From NCBI GenBank assembly GCA_050287605.1, contig JBNKCG010000119.1, forward strand, positions 1 through 64,000: a stretch of DNA of 64,000 nucleotides, in the 5' to 3' direction. Every line of letters starts with the position of its first letter. The first letter of the stretch is position 1. Of this stretch, positions 42,775 through 52,619 are shown one piece after another. The DNA comes from QQUJ01 sp050287605. GTDB lineage: Bacteria > Pseudomonadota > Gammaproteobacteria > QQUJ01. Made by a program: the position numbers and the translations under genes. The notes below the pieces were generated by a model that saw only the letters and a list, made by a program, of their open reading frames with translations, made no database searches and was not told where the DNA came from.

Positions 42775-43293
42775 TCACACGAAGGCGCGGCTGGCCTCGC
42801 GGCGCCGCGGATGGTCGACGATGTCGCCACGACCTTCGTCCACGCACTTGGTCAACACCAACTGAGTTTTACGCAACGTGAATCCGTGGCGGTAGTAGAA
42901 TCGATGCGCCCGTTCGCGTTCGACGCGGCTGCGCACCCGCAGGTCCGACATACCGCCATCGCGCGTCCAGCGCTGGGCGGCCTCGATCAACTGCGAGCCG
43001 ATGCCCCAACAGCGAAATGCTTCGTCAACGATCAGACCGCCGATCTCCGCGAACGGCGCCATCTCGATCAGGTCCACACGGTAGACGTGCACCCAACCCA
43101 CCACACCCGCGGCTGCCGTCTCGGCGACGAAGATTTGGTTGAGCGGATTGGCCAACAGGGTTCGCAGGCGTTCGCGAATCTCACGCTGCGATGACGAGTA
43201 TCCCAGTGCTTCGGATAGTGCTGCGATTTCGATGACGTCGCTAAGCTGTGCTCCCCGGACTACGACCGCTGACTGCCGCTTTGCCATGGCCAT
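42775..43293 (-). CDS. GNAT-family N-acetyltransferase
   Basis: 172 residues. The acetyl-CoA loop RCWGIGSQL is near 93-101, preceded by the core strand AEIGGLIVDEAF and followed by RVRSRVERERAHRFYYRHGF. The substrate is unknown. It ends 10 bases after the convergent fdhD gene, with no room for a terminator. Confidence 0.88.
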   Translation of the reverse strand: MAMAKRQSAVVVRGAQLSDVIEIAALSEALGYSSSQREIRERLRTLLANPLNQIFVAETAAAGVVGWVHVYRVDLIEMAPFAEIGGLIVDEAFRCWGIGSQLIEAAQRWTRDGGMSDLRVRSRVERERAHRFYYRHGFTLRKTQLVLTKCVDEGRGDIVDHPRRREASRAFV

Positions 43294-43459
43294 GACGCGT
43301 CCTCCTTCGCTATGCCTCGCCCTTATTTCACATCAAACGCGGCAGCTGTAAATTCCCTTTTTATTATGCGGCTATCAGCTTCTGCTGATGAGCGTGATTG
43401 GGAAAGGCTAACTTGTTACTTTAATTGAAATACCTTTTTTATTGATAATTAACGATAAT
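43294..43459. other. A+T-rich gap with inverted repeats
   Basis: The gap contains ATCAGC-TTCT-GCTGAT (near 43375-43390) and a widely spaced perfect 9-bp inverted repeat, CTGTAAATT (43346-43354) with AATTTACAG (43457-43465), which overlaps the next stop codon. Composition is much more A+T-rich than the surroundings. It could be a terminator/promoter zone or the relic of a small element. Confidence 0.4.
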
Positions 43460-44074
43460 TTACAGTCCGGAATCCCGCTGTTTCGCCAAGCAGCGATCCA
43501 CGAAATCGAGCCTATCCTGTCCGAAAAAGATTTCCTCACCCACCGCATACGTGGGCACACCGATGGCTTGGTGGGCGATTGCCTCCTCGGTATGGGTGTC
43601 CAGACGCCGCGCGGCCGCCGGCGATTCGGCCGCCGCGATCAACGCGGTTCCGTCCAGTCCCACCGTGTTGGCGACGGCGATCAATGTGCCGGGGTCGGCG
43701 ATGTCACGCTCCTCCACCCAGCAGGCGCGCATCAGAGCACGCGTGAGCGCGATGCCGTCGTCGCCCTGCTCCTGAGCGGCGGCGATGGTCAGACAGGCGA
43801 GTTTGTCGGGGCGTGGAAAATACTTGGGCTCCAGATTGAACTCGACACCGAGGAACTCGCGCCAGCGACGCAGCTCCTGCATGCGGTTGGCCAGTAATGC
43901 CGGCGGGCGTTGAGCGATAGGCAGATAGCCGACGGTGGCAAAGATGCGCGGCAATTCCACCGGCTTGAAGGAGACTGTCGCACCGTGGCGCTGCGCGATG
44001 GTCAGCAACCGCTCCAGGCCGAGAAAGCTCCATGGCGACATGGGTGTAAAGAAGAAATCGACTCGGGTCGGCAT
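43460..44074 (-). CDS. DsbA-fold 2-hydroxychromene-2-carboxylate isomerase-like protein
   Basis: 204 residues from the ATG at 44074 (GGAAGG upstream). The thioredoxin-fold start RVDFFFTPMSPWSFLG has Ser in place of the CxxC pair, as in glutathione-dependent isomerases of the HCCA/kappa-GST group. The cis-Pro region is GVPTYAVGEEIFFGQDRLDFV. The true substrate is unknown; no aromatic catabolic genes are nearby. Confidence 0.87.
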   Translation of the reverse strand: MPTRVDFFFTPMSPWSFLGLERLLTIAQRHGATVSFKPVELPRIFATVGYLPIAQRPPALLANRMQELRRWREFLGVEFNLEPKYFPRPDKLACLTIAAAQEQGDDGIALTRALMRACWVEERDIADPGTLIAVANTVGLDGTALIAAAESPAAARRLDTHTEEAIAHQAIGVPTYAVGEEIFFGQDRLDFVDRCLAKQRDSGL

Positions 44075-44180
44075 CGGTTGCCCTTCCTGATTCGGGTGGG
44101 TATGGTCGGTCAGAATCTTAAAGTATGAACCATAATCGGAGCGCAATGATTTCAGATTCCAACGAAACGGCGATTCGCCC

Positions 44181-45134
44181 ATGAGTCTGCTGCAGATCGA
44201 TGCCGACCGACTGCGCCGCGTGCTCCCCTGGGAATCCCTGATCGAGGCCTTGAGAGCGGGTTTCCGCGGTGAGTGCACGGTTCCCCTGCGTCAGCACCAC
44301 ACGGTACCGATGCCGCAGCAAGCCGATGCCACTCTGCTGCTGATGCCGGCGTGGCAGGCGGGCCGCTACCTGGGCGTCAAGACGGTGGCGGTGTTTCCCG
44401 ACAACAGTCAGCGCAACCTGCCGGCCGTACACGCCACCTACCAACTGTACGACGGTAGCAGCGGCGAGCCGCTGGCACTGCTCGAAGGCAGCGAGCTCAC
44501 GGCGCGGCGCACGGCGGCGTCATCAGCGCTTGCCGCCGGTTATCTGTCGCGCACGGATGCGACGCGTCTGCTGGTGGTCGGCACCGGGCGTCTGAGCCTC
44601 AACCTGATCGCCGCTCACTGCGCGGTACGGCCCATCCGTGAGGTGATGGTGTGGGGGCGCTCGCCGGCCAAGGCGGCCGAAGTGGCACGCCAGGCGGCGG
44701 CGACGGGGATCGCCGCGAGGGCCGTTGACGATTTGAAGGGTGCATGCGCCAATGCCGATATCATCTCCACCGCCACCCTGGCGGTCGACCCTCTGGTCAA
44801 CGGTGACTGGCTGCGCCCCGGTACTCATCTCGACCTAGTGGGGGGCTTCCGGCCCGACATGCGTGAAGCCGACGATCGTTGCATCACGCGCGCGCAACTG
44901 TTCGTCGACACGCGCGACGGCGCTCTCAGCGAAGCGGGCGACCTCAACCAGCCGCTGCGCTCTGGTCTGATCACCGCGGAATCGGTGCAGGCGGATCTCT
45001 ACCAGCTGTGTCGCGGCGAACATCCGGGGCGCAGCGACGCCGACGCTATTACGCTGTTCAAATCGGTGGGTACGGCACTCGAGGATCTGGCGGCGGCCGT
45101 ACTGGCCTACGAGACGGTCTCAGGCGACGCGTGA
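44181..45134 (+). CDS. Ornithine cyclodeaminase / mu-crystallin family protein
   Basis: 317 residues. The family's substrate segment is present (VKTVAVFPDNSQRNLPAVHA), followed by RRTAASSALAAGYLSR and an NAD-binding region (LLVVGTGRLSLNLIAAH). The family includes ornithine cyclodeaminase, alanine dehydrogenase and imine reductases. Followed by a D-amino-acid dehydrogenase homologue, so amino acid metabolism is likely. Confidence 0.88.
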   Translation: MSLLQIDADRLRRVLPWESLIEALRAGFRGECTVPLRQHHTVPMPQQADATLLLMPAWQAGRYLGVKTVAVFPDNSQRNLPAVHATYQLYDGSSGEPLALLEGSELTARRTAASSALAAGYLSRTDATRLLVVGTGRLSLNLIAAHCAVRPIREVMVWGRSPAKAAEVARQAAATGIAARAVDDLKGACANADIISTATLAVDPLVNGDWLRPGTHLDLVGGFRPDMREADDRCITRAQLFVDTRDGALSEAGDLNQPLRSGLITAESVQADLYQLCRGEHPGRSDADAITLFKSVGTALEDLAAAVLAYETVSGDA

Positions 45135-45230
45135 TTCGCAAGGTTGCCCTTACGGGCCGGGGATCATAGCATCGTCGCTTTTGAAGACTTGGCGTGCCGC
45201 CTTGCGCGGCATGCGCATCCGGGAATCATC

Positions 45231-46496
45231 ATGCACGTTCTTGTCATTGGCAGCGGCCTCGCCGGCGTGGCGAGCGCCTGGTTTCTGCGCCACTACGGTG
45301 CGCAGGTCACCGTGGTGGATCGCTGCAACGCCGCCGCCATGGAGACCAGCCACGCCAACGCCGGCATGCTCACCCCCAGCATGTCCGATCCGTGGAATCA
45401 CCCGGGGTTGCTGCTCAAGCTGATCAAGTGGATCGGACGTGAAGAATCCCCCTTGGTGCTGCGTCCGTCCGCGTTACCGGTGATGGCGGGATGGGGCGTG
45501 CAGTTTCTGCGTCACTCGACGCCGGCGCGCCACCGGGAAAACACCCTTAAGAACCTGCGTCTCGCGCGCTACAGTCTGGAGACCCTGCGCCAGCTACGCG
45601 GTGAACTCAACATCGAATACGACGCTCTTGCCAATGGCACGCTCAAATTCTTTCGCGACCGAGAAACCTATAGCGAGTTTCTCCAGCTCGCGGAGATGCT
45701 GAGCGCCCACGGCGTCCCCTTTCGCGCCTTGGACGGCGGCGAAGTGGTCGCCCTGGAACCCAGCCTGGCGCCCATCCAATCCGAACTGGCAGGCGGGCTG
45801 CACTTTCCCGACGACGAATCCGGCAACGCGCGGCGTTTCTGCGAAAGCCTAGCCGCCCGGGCCCGTGAGCACGGCGTTGAGTTCCGCTACGGCGAGAACG
45901 TGCAGCGTCTCATCGTCGAAAAAGGCCGTTTTCGCGCGCTCGAAACCGACGCCGGACACCTGGACGCCGATGCCTGCGTGGTGGCTGCGGGCAGCTACGC
46001 GCCGCTGCTGCTCAAACCGTTGGGCATCCACCTCCCGGTGCGTCCGGTGAAGGGCTATTCCATCACGCTGCCGTTCGGCGAGTGGCGGCCGCGCCCACGG
46101 ATGCCGCTCATCGACGAGACCCTGCACTTGGCGGCCACCCCGCTGGGCGATGCGCTACGTATTGCCGGCACCGCGGAACTCGCCGGCTGGGACACCCGGG
46201 TTCGCCGCGCACGCATCGACCGCTTGGTGACGTTCGTGCGCCGCATATTTCCCACCTTCCCGATTCCGGCGCCGGACCAGGAGATCGGCGAATGGAGTGG
46301 CCTGCGCCCCATGAGTAGCGACGGTGTCCCCATCCTCGGCCCCTCGCCCATCGCGGGACTGCATCTGGCCACCGGCTACGGACACCTGGGCTGGACGCTC
46401 TCCTCCGGTGCCGGCAAGTTGGTGGCGGCCGGCGTGGTGGGCCAACCGCTCGATCTCGATCTCGCCCCCTACGCATGGCGGCGACCGCGCCGCTGA
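45231..46496 (+). CDS. dadA: D-amino-acid dehydrogenase small-subunit homologue
   Basis: 421 residues from the ATG at 45231, where the FAD fold begins at once (HVLVIGSGLAGVASAWFLRHYGAQ, with VVDR closing it). DadA-type features are SHANAGMLTPS, the KFFRDR segment, RPVKGYSITLP and the C-terminal ATGYGHLGWTLSSGAGKLVA. It oxidises D-amino acids and feeds electrons to the respiratory chain. Confidence 0.88.
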   Translation: MHVLVIGSGLAGVASAWFLRHYGAQVTVVDRCNAAAMETSHANAGMLTPSMSDPWNHPGLLLKLIKWIGREESPLVLRPSALPVMAGWGVQFLRHSTPARHRENTLKNLRLARYSLETLRQLRGELNIEYDALANGTLKFFRDRETYSEFLQLAEMLSAHGVPFRALDGGEVVALEPSLAPIQSELAGGLHFPDDESGNARRFCESLAARAREHGVEFRYGENVQRLIVEKGRFRALETDAGHLDADACVVAAGSYAPLLLKPLGIHLPVRPVKGYSITLPFGEWRPRPRMPLIDETLHLAATPLGDALRIAGTAELAGWDTRVRRARIDRLVTFVRRIFPTFPIPAPDQEIGEWSGLRPMSSDGVPILGPSPIAGLHLATGYGHLGWTLSSGAGKLVAAGVVGQPLDLDLAPYAWRRPRR

Positions 46497-46561
46497 TGCA
46501 CGCTTCGCACTCCCTGGTCCATACTTGATCCACCCCTTCATCGCGCCGGGAGGTGCCGATC

Positions 46562-47431
46562 GTGCGCGCATCATGCCCACAGGCGTACCGCCGGCTGGTC
46601 CCCGTCATCGCGTTAGCGGTGACGCTCGGGGCCTGCAGCGCCACGCGCATCGCCTACCAGAACGCCGACAGCCTGCTCGCGAGATACGCTGAGAAATATC
46701 TCGACCTGAGCGATCCGCAGTCGCAGCAGCTGCGCGCTCAGCTTGCCCGATGGTTGGATTGGCACCGCCGCGTTCAACTGCCCCGCATCCGCGAGCGCCT
46801 GCGCGCCCTGCGCGTGCAGTTCGCCGACGGACTGGATGCCTCAGAGAGCGAGGCGCTGCTTACTGAACTGCGCGACGCCTACCGCTCGGTGATCGCCGGC
46901 CTGATCCCCATCGTGTCCGATCTGCTGACATCGCTTTCTCCAGACCAGCTCCGACAACTGGAAGAGGCGTTCGCCACCAGCAACAACGACTATCGCAACG
47001 AACTGCTCACCGACAGCGTCGAAACGCGGCGCGCCAAGCGGCTGCGCTGGGCCACCAAGGTGGCACAGCGCTGGGTGGGCGATCTGAACGAGCGGCAGAA
47101 GCGGTGGCTGGCGCAGCAACTGCTGCGCTACCCCAGCATGGCGGACGGGTGGTTGGACTACCGCATGGAACAACAGCAGCGGCTGCTGACGATGCTGCGC
47201 CGACAAGAACCACGCGCAAACGTTGAGGTATTTCTCAACGAGTGGATGGTAAAGCGCGAGGGAGTGTCACCCGAGCTCGCCGCCGCCCGCCGCGCGCTGT
47301 TCGGCGCAGCCCCTTCCCTGCTGCTGCAGTTCGACGCCGGTCTGACACCTCAGCAGCGCGCACACGGTCTGCAGCGCGTGGATTCTTTTCTCGATCTAGC
47401 TGACGAACTGACGCTACCCGCGCCCGGTTGA
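46562..47431 (+). CDS. DUF6279-like lipoprotein
   Basis: 289 residues from a GTG at 46562, 7 bases after GGGAGG; a GTG 9 bases earlier overlaps the ribosome site. A lipoprotein signal ends at LGAC, so the mature N-terminal Cys is lipid-modified. The rest is helical and Arg/Gln-rich (RQKRWLAQQLLRYPSMADGWLDYRMEQQ). The resemblance to the DUF6279 lipoproteins is by memory of the pattern. Function unknown. Confidence 0.8.
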   Translation: MRASCPQAYRRLVPVIALAVTLGACSATRIAYQNADSLLARYAEKYLDLSDPQSQQLRAQLARWLDWHRRVQLPRIRERLRALRVQFADGLDASESEALLTELRDAYRSVIAGLIPIVSDLLTSLSPDQLRQLEEAFATSNNDYRNELLTDSVETRRAKRLRWATKVAQRWVGDLNERQKRWLAQQLLRYPSMADGWLDYRMEQQQRLLTMLRRQEPRANVEVFLNEWMVKREGVSPELAAARRALFGAAPSLLLQFDAGLTPQQRAHGLQRVDSFLDLADELTLPAPG

Positions 47432-47446
47432 GCATCGCTGAACCCA

Positions 47447-48316
47447 CTAGCGTTTCTTCAGCGCCGGATTGGCAATGGTCGGCAGTGTCTTGAGGTAGAC
47501 CGCGATGGCCTGCCGGTCGGCAGCCGTCAAATGGCTGGTGTCGTTATCGATCACCTCGGCCATCAAACCACCGGCGTAATCACCGCCCGGCGTCGCGCCG
47601 GTTTCCAGGTACCAGACGATGTCCCGCGCGCTCCAGCGCCCCAACCCCGTTGAGCGATCGGGCGTCAGATTGGGAACCGGGTCGCCCTCCGGCCCTTGGG
47701 CATTGCCGGACAGGGCGCGCGTCTCATCCATGCTGCCCCAGGCGTCGCGTGGCGTGTGGCACTCGCCGCAATGACCCAGCGCCGTCACCAGATAGGCGCC
47801 GCGATTCCATTCGTCGGAACGCGTCGGATCGGGCTGAAACGCCCCTTCCTTGAAAAACAGCCACTGCCAAGCACGCACCGCCAGCGGCCGCACTAGGTAC
47901 CAGGCCAGATCGTGAGGGCGATTGGGTTGCGCCACAGCGGGTACGGTCTGCAGATAGGCCCAGAGGTCGCTGGCATCGGCACGACTCATGCGCGTGTAGC
48001 TGGTATAGGGGAATACCGGGAAATAGCGGTGCGAGGGCCCCACCCCTTCGCGCAGCGCCGTGATGAATTCGCTCTCCGTCCATTTCCCCAGGCCATACTC
48101 GCGGTGGGGAGTGATATTGGGGGTGTAGAAGGTGCCGAAGGGTGTGCGTAGCGCACGCCCCCCGGCCAGAAATGCCCCGTCCTTGACGGTGTGACACGCG
48201 GCGCAGCCCGCCGCCGCCAACACGTAGCGGCCGTGTTCGGCATCGCCGGCCGGCGCCCACAGCGGACACATCAGCGCGAGACAACCGCAAAGCCGGCGCG
48301 CGATCGGCGCAGTCAT
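47447..48316 (-). CDS. Diheme cytochrome c
   Basis: 289 residues; signal peptide to about 24. Two haem motifs are CAACH (38-42) and CGECH (183-187). GGRALRTPFGTFYTPNITP after the first haem is typical of the cytochrome subunits of periplasmic alcohol and aldehyde dehydrogenases. No dehydrogenase gene is next to it; the upstream neighbour is cytochrome c', 12 bases away. It may serve as a periplasmic electron carrier. Confidence 0.9.
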   Translation of the reverse strand: MTAPIARRLCGCLALMCPLWAPAGDAEHGRYVLAAAGCAACHTVKDGAFLAGGRALRTPFGTFYTPNITPHREYGLGKWTESEFITALREGVGPSHRYFPVFPYTSYTRMSRADASDLWAYLQTVPAVAQPNRPHDLAWYLVRPLAVRAWQWLFFKEGAFQPDPTRSDEWNRGAYLVTALGHCGECHTPRDAWGSMDETRALSGNAQGPEGDPVPNLTPDRSTGLGRWSARDIVWYLETGATPGGDYAGGLMAEVIDNDTSHLTAADRQAIAVYLKTLPTIANPALKKR

Positions 48317-48328
48317 CGGCACGCGCAG

Positions 48329-48781
48329 CTACTGCTGCTTGCGCCGATAATCCTCATGGCAACCTTTGCAACTCTGCCCCACGGCCTTGTAGGCCTGACC
48401 GATCTTGCCGCGGTCGCCAGAACGGACGGCCGCCACCAAATCGGCGCTCGCTTTCTCGGCCTTCTCCGCCTTGGCTTTGAAATCACTCGGGTTTTTCCAG
48501 ATCGCCTCCAGCGCGTTGGTCTCACCGAAATCGCTACCCTGGGGAAACAGCGACGGTACGATGCCTACCAGTGCGTGGAGACCGTTGGCATGGTCGGCGA
48601 GATTGTTCCAGTGATCCACCCGCCCCTGCACCACCATGCCCATGGCGGCCATGTAGCCCGCCTGCGCCTTCATCACACCCTGGCGGTATTTGATGGCGCC
48701 CTCTTCGTCTGCCGTGGCTGTGCCGATACCGACGGCGATAAGTGCCAGAAACAACCCCTTCTTGCAGATACCTGATCGCAT
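48329..48781 (-). CDS. Cytochrome c' (class II)
   Basis: 150 residues; AAAGGAG precedes the ATG and a signal peptide ends near TATA-DE. The single haem motif CKGCHEDYR at 138-146 lies at the C-terminus of a four-helix bundle, the class II arrangement. Cytochromes c' bind NO and CO and are linked to nitrosative stress. Probably co-transcribed with the diheme cytochrome. Confidence 0.92.
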   Translation of the reverse strand: MRSGICKKGLFLALIAVGIGTATADEEGAIKYRQGVMKAQAGYMAAMGMVVQGRVDHWNNLADHANGLHALVGIVPSLFPQGSDFGETNALEAIWKNPSDFKAKAEKAEKASADLVAAVRSGDRGKIGQAYKAVGQSCKGCHEDYRRKQQ

Positions 48782-48873
48782 AGTCGCTCTCCTTTGACGT
48801 GGACACTGCTCTCAACGCCACCGCACGGCAGTTTATTCCCTGGCAGTCGTACATCGCAGCGCTGCGCGGCGGC

Positions 48874-50925
48874 TCAGGCGATATTGGCCAGCAACATGTC
48901 CTCCTCGTCCTGCATCTCAGCGGTACTCAGCAACCAGACGTAGAAGATCGATCCGCGCCCGGGACGCGATTTCACGGTAATCCGGCCGCCGTACCGCCGT
49001 ATCAGAGCATAGCTGACCGGTAATCCCAGACCGGTACCTTTCTGATGCGTAGTGAAAAAAGGATCGAAAATTCGCTTCAGGTTGTCGCGCTCGATACCTC
49101 CGCCGGTGTCCTTCACGTAGATCAACACGCCCTGGTCTTTCCAGTTGCAGGTGCCGAGCACGATCTCGCCCCGCTCTTCCATGGCGTTGACGGCATTGGT
49201 GATGAGGTTGACCAGAACATGCTGCAGATGTTGGGTATTGTTCTGCACCGGGCGCGTGGCGCGGCAGCGCTTGACGACAGTGATCTCTTTCTGGTCGACG
49301 GCATGGCTCACCAGCATGAGCGTGTCGTCGATGACGGCATTGACACTCACCTCTTTGACCAGGCCGATATACTGCGAGGGGCGCGAATACTGAAGCAGGT
49401 TATCGACGATGGCCCGAATGCGTTGGCATTGCTGGACTACCAAATCGATTTCAGCGTCCACCGAACCGCTCGCCGCCCCCAATTGTGCGCGGATCAAATC
49501 GATATTGCCGAGAATGACCGCGGTGGGATTGTTGAGTTCGTGCGCAATGCCCGCGGTCAGTTCCCCCACCGCTGCCAGCTTCTCCTTGGAGACCAGTTGC
49601 TCCCGCGTATCACGGAGCAGATCGATGGTCTTCTGCAATTCGACGTTCTTCTGCTGCAACTCCGCGGTGCGCTCCTCCACCTTCTCTTCCAGTGCATCGC
49701 TGTATTCCCGAATCTGTCGCGCGTGCTCCTGCAACAGATCCAGCATGTTGTCGAATTGCCGCGCCAGTTCACCGATTTCATCCCGTGACGGGATGGTTCC
49801 GATACGCAACGCTCTGCCCTGTTGGGTGGCACGCACCACCCGCGTCATGCTCTCGATGGGGCGAAAGATCGAGGTCGCGCCCGCAACGGCGACGATGACG
49901 GTAACCGCGGCCACGGTGAGAAACAGGATGACCAGCACACCCAGCGCCTCCCAGTTGGCCCGCGCGAAGGGGGCCTCGAGAAAACCCGCGTAGAGCATAC
50001 CAACACGTCGACCGTCCACGTCGACGATGGGTTCGTAGGCGGAGATGTACCAATCGTTGACCACGAACGCGCTTTCGATCCACTTCTCGCCGCGCTCCAA
50101 CACCTTTTCGCGCACCTCGCGCGAAACGCGCGTGCCCAGCGCCCGTTCACCACGCTTAAGTGGTACGTTGGTGCTGATGCGTACGTCGTCGAGAAACACC
50201 GTCACGGTGCCAACGCTGTCCGTAGGCAGACTGCCTGGTCCGTAGACCAGATCGCGGATGGCGTCGACGAAATCGAAGTTGTAATTGAGCAGCAGACCGC
50301 CATCGAGCACGGCGAGGATCGTTCCGTCGGGGGCGCTGACCGGATACAGCACCCGCAACACCATGGCGCGATCTTCCACGCGGCGCGCCACTGGAGCGGC
50401 GCGCGGCGTCTCCAGCAGCGTCAGGCGCACCCTCGCTGCCGCTTCCGGGCTGACCTGCGCCAGTTCGGCGTTGCTGAAGATTTCGATCCCACCCGATGGC
50501 TGGCCACGCAGCACCTGCGCCAATTGGGAAGAGTCTTTGCCCGGCAACGCGGTGTGTTGCCAATCGCCTTCTGCCGGCGGCGATACTAGATCCAGGTAGG
50601 CGAGATTGGCTTGACGTTGCACGCGCTGCAATTCCTGCGTGACGCCGGCATCGTCACGGGCGTTGAGCAGTGAACGGAAACGGTAGGAGTCGGCCAACCG
50701 GCCCAGAGTGCTGATATAGTCTTCGCGACTCCGTTTGAACACGTCGTGCGAAACTGCAAGATCCGCCGTCACCTTCATGAACAACTGCTGGCGACTGAAG
50801 GTATCGGACCAGTGGACGGCCAGTCCGAACACCGCCGGCATCACCAGCAGAATCGGCAACAGCGTCAACGCCAGCAGCTTATAGCGTACCGAACCCGTGA
50901 CGGCACGCCAGATCGTGCGGACCAT
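48874..50925 (-). CDS. Membrane sensor histidine kinase
   Basis: 683 residues; GGAGGAGAGGG precedes the ATG. A membrane helix at about 15-37 and another near 325-350 bracket a large periplasmic sensor with Cache-like features. A HAMP segment follows (FRPIESMTRVV), then a coiled coil and the kinase: H462 in GIAHELNNP, N-box NLITNAVNAME, G1 DTGGGI and G2 GTGLGLPVSYALI. It lies downstream of an NtrC-type regulator, its likely partner. Confidence 0.92.
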   Translation of the reverse strand: MVRTIWRAVTGSVRYKLLALTLLPILLVMPAVFGLAVHWSDTFSRQQLFMKVTADLAVSHDVFKRSREDYISTLGRLADSYRFRSLLNARDDAGVTQELQRVQRQANLAYLDLVSPPAEGDWQHTALPGKDSSQLAQVLRGQPSGGIEIFSNAELAQVSPEAAARVRLTLLETPRAAPVARRVEDRAMVLRVLYPVSAPDGTILAVLDGGLLLNYNFDFVDAIRDLVYGPGSLPTDSVGTVTVFLDDVRISTNVPLKRGERALGTRVSREVREKVLERGEKWIESAFVVNDWYISAYEPIVDVDGRRVGMLYAGFLEAPFARANWEALGVLVILFLTVAAVTVIVAVAGATSIFRPIESMTRVVRATQQGRALRIGTIPSRDEIGELARQFDNMLDLLQEHARQIREYSDALEEKVEERTAELQQKNVELQKTIDLLRDTREQLVSKEKLAAVGELTAGIAHELNNPTAVILGNIDLIRAQLGAASGSVDAEIDLVVQQCQRIRAIVDNLLQYSRPSQYIGLVKEVSVNAVIDDTLMLVSHAVDQKEITVVKRCRATRPVQNNTQHLQHVLVNLITNAVNAMEERGEIVLGTCNWKDQGVLIYVKDTGGGIERDNLKRIFDPFFTTHQKGTGLGLPVSYALIRRYGGRITVKSRPGRGSIFYVWLLSTAEMQDEEDMLLANIA

Positions 50926-51094
50926 ACACCCTCTCCTCCTCCGCCCATCAGCAACCGCTGGCCGGGCTTATATGCCCGGTCTGTACCAAAATGGAGCGCA
51001 CCGTCGATTGGCGGTCGCGTCCCAACTTCAATTCAGCGTATTGCTTTTCGTCGCTAACCCGTACTTGCGGGCTTCGCATCTTGTGATGTTGGAA

Positions 51095-52507
51095 CTACGC
51101 TTCATTCCAGAGATGAAGTTTCCGCTCCAGCGTTTTACGCCCGATGCTAAGGCGCCGTGCTGCTTCCGATTTGTTGCCGCCGGCGCTTTCCAATACCTGA
51201 AGTATGTGGCGTTTTTCCACTTCGTCCAGGGTCCAATCCGAGGGATAACCGATGCGCCCGGCGGATTGCGCTTTTGTTGCGCCGCGCTCCTGCCAGCATT
51301 CGCGCGGTCGGGCACCCAACAGCAGGCAGCGCTCGATGAGGTTTTTCAACTCCCGCACGTTGCCCGGCCAAGCGTAGGTCTGCAACTGGTGCAGTTCGTC
51401 TTGGTCAAACGCCACCGCTGGCACGCTCAATTCTGCCGCCATGCGTTCCGAAAAGAAGTAGGCCAATTCGGGAATGTCCTCCGCGCGTTCGCGCAGCGGT
51501 GGCATGGTGATGGTCAATACGTTGAGTCGATAAAACAGGTCCTCGCGGAAGCCGCCGCTTTCAACCTCTTTGTCGAGACGTTTATTGGTAGCCGCGATTA
51601 CCCGCACTTCGACGGGAGTCTCGCGCTCGCTGCCAACCGGTCGAACCGTGCGCTCCTCCAGAACGCGCAGCAGTTTGGCCTGCATGGGCAGCGGCATTTC
51701 GCCGATTTCGTCGAGAAACAGCGTCCCGCCGTTGGCGTAGGTGAAGAGTCCTTCGCGGGCGGAATGGGCGCCGGTAAAGGCCCCCTTGATGTGGCCGAAC
51801 AGCTCGCTTTCCAGCAGCTCGGGCGATATCGCCCCGCAATTGATGGGAACGAACGGTCCGCTGCGTCCGCTGAACTCGTGGATCGAGCGGGCCGCCAGCT
51901 CCTTGCCGGTGCCAGATTCGCCGGCGATGTGCACCGTGGACGGCGTAGGCGCCACCCGTTGGATGATGTCGTAGACGCGACGGATGGCGGGACTGTGCCC
52001 GACCATACCGCCCATGTCGTACATGCTCGCCACTTGGCGGCGCAGCACGAAATTCTCGCGCGCCATGCGCCGCTGATTCAGGCAGCGCTGAACCGATGCC
52101 AACATCTGTTCCAAGCGAAAGGGTTTGACGATGAAGTCAGAGGCGCCGGCCCTCAATGCATCAATGGCCGTCTCCACCTCCGCATAGGCGGTGATGAAGA
52201 TCACGTCGGCGCGGTTGCCTTGCTCGCGTAGGCTGTGCAGCCATTTCAGGCCGTTGCGGCCCGGGAGGCGAATATCTACGATCATGAGATCGAACTCGGC
52301 CTCGGCGAGCAACATCTCTGCCTCCTCGGCACGCTCCACCGCCTCCACCCGTTCGCAACAGGCAGCCAGGGCGCGCGTCAGCAGATGGCGCATGCCGGCC
52401 TCATCGTCGACGATCAGGACCGACGCCAGCTCGGTCGACTCGTGAGACAGTTCATGCACCGTATCCGGTTCAGCGCTTAGCTGATCGGACGGAAGTGACA
52501 TAGCCAT
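51095..52507 (-). CDS. NtrC-family sigma-54 response regulator
   Basis: 470 residues from the ATG at 52507, after CGGGGTG. The receiver domain has D78 as phosphoacceptor (LMIVDIRLPG). The AAA+ domain shows GESGTGKE, GAFTGA and GGTLFLDEIGE, and the C-terminal Fis-type DNA-binding helix pair is NKSEAARRLSIGRKTLERKL. It is 169 bases upstream of the kinase gene on the same strand. No -24/-12 promoter is visible close by, so its targets are elsewhere. Confidence 0.93.
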   Translation of the reverse strand: MAMSLPSDQLSAEPDTVHELSHESTELASVLIVDDEAGMRHLLTRALAACCERVEAVERAEEAEMLLAEAEFDLMIVDIRLPGRNGLKWLHSLREQGNRADVIFITAYAEVETAIDALRAGASDFIVKPFRLEQMLASVQRCLNQRRMARENFVLRRQVASMYDMGGMVGHSPAIRRVYDIIQRVAPTPSTVHIAGESGTGKELAARSIHEFSGRSGPFVPINCGAISPELLESELFGHIKGAFTGAHSAREGLFTYANGGTLFLDEIGEMPLPMQAKLLRVLEERTVRPVGSERETPVEVRVIAATNKRLDKEVESGGFREDLFYRLNVLTITMPPLRERAEDIPELAYFFSERMAAELSVPAVAFDQDELHQLQTYAWPGNVRELKNLIERCLLLGARPRECWQERGATKAQSAGRIGYPSDWTLDEVEKRHILQVLESAGGNKSEAARRLSIGRKTLERKLHLWNEA

Positions 52508-52602
52508 GCTAAACACCCCGACACATGGATCTAAACGACCCGTTTCTTGACCACCAACCTCTGGATAGATTGGTTCAATATAGACCATCAACGAAATTAC
52601 TG

Positions 52603-52619
52603 CGTCATATTGACGTCAT
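52603..52619. promoter_or_regulatory. CGTCAT direct repeat with TGACGTCA palindrome
   Basis: Two CGTCAT copies start 11 bases apart (52603 and 52614), one helical turn, and the second lies within the palindrome TGACGTCA (52611-52618). This sits in the 274-base gap between the divergent regulator gene and mobA and could be an operator. The binding protein is unknown. Confidence 0.3.
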
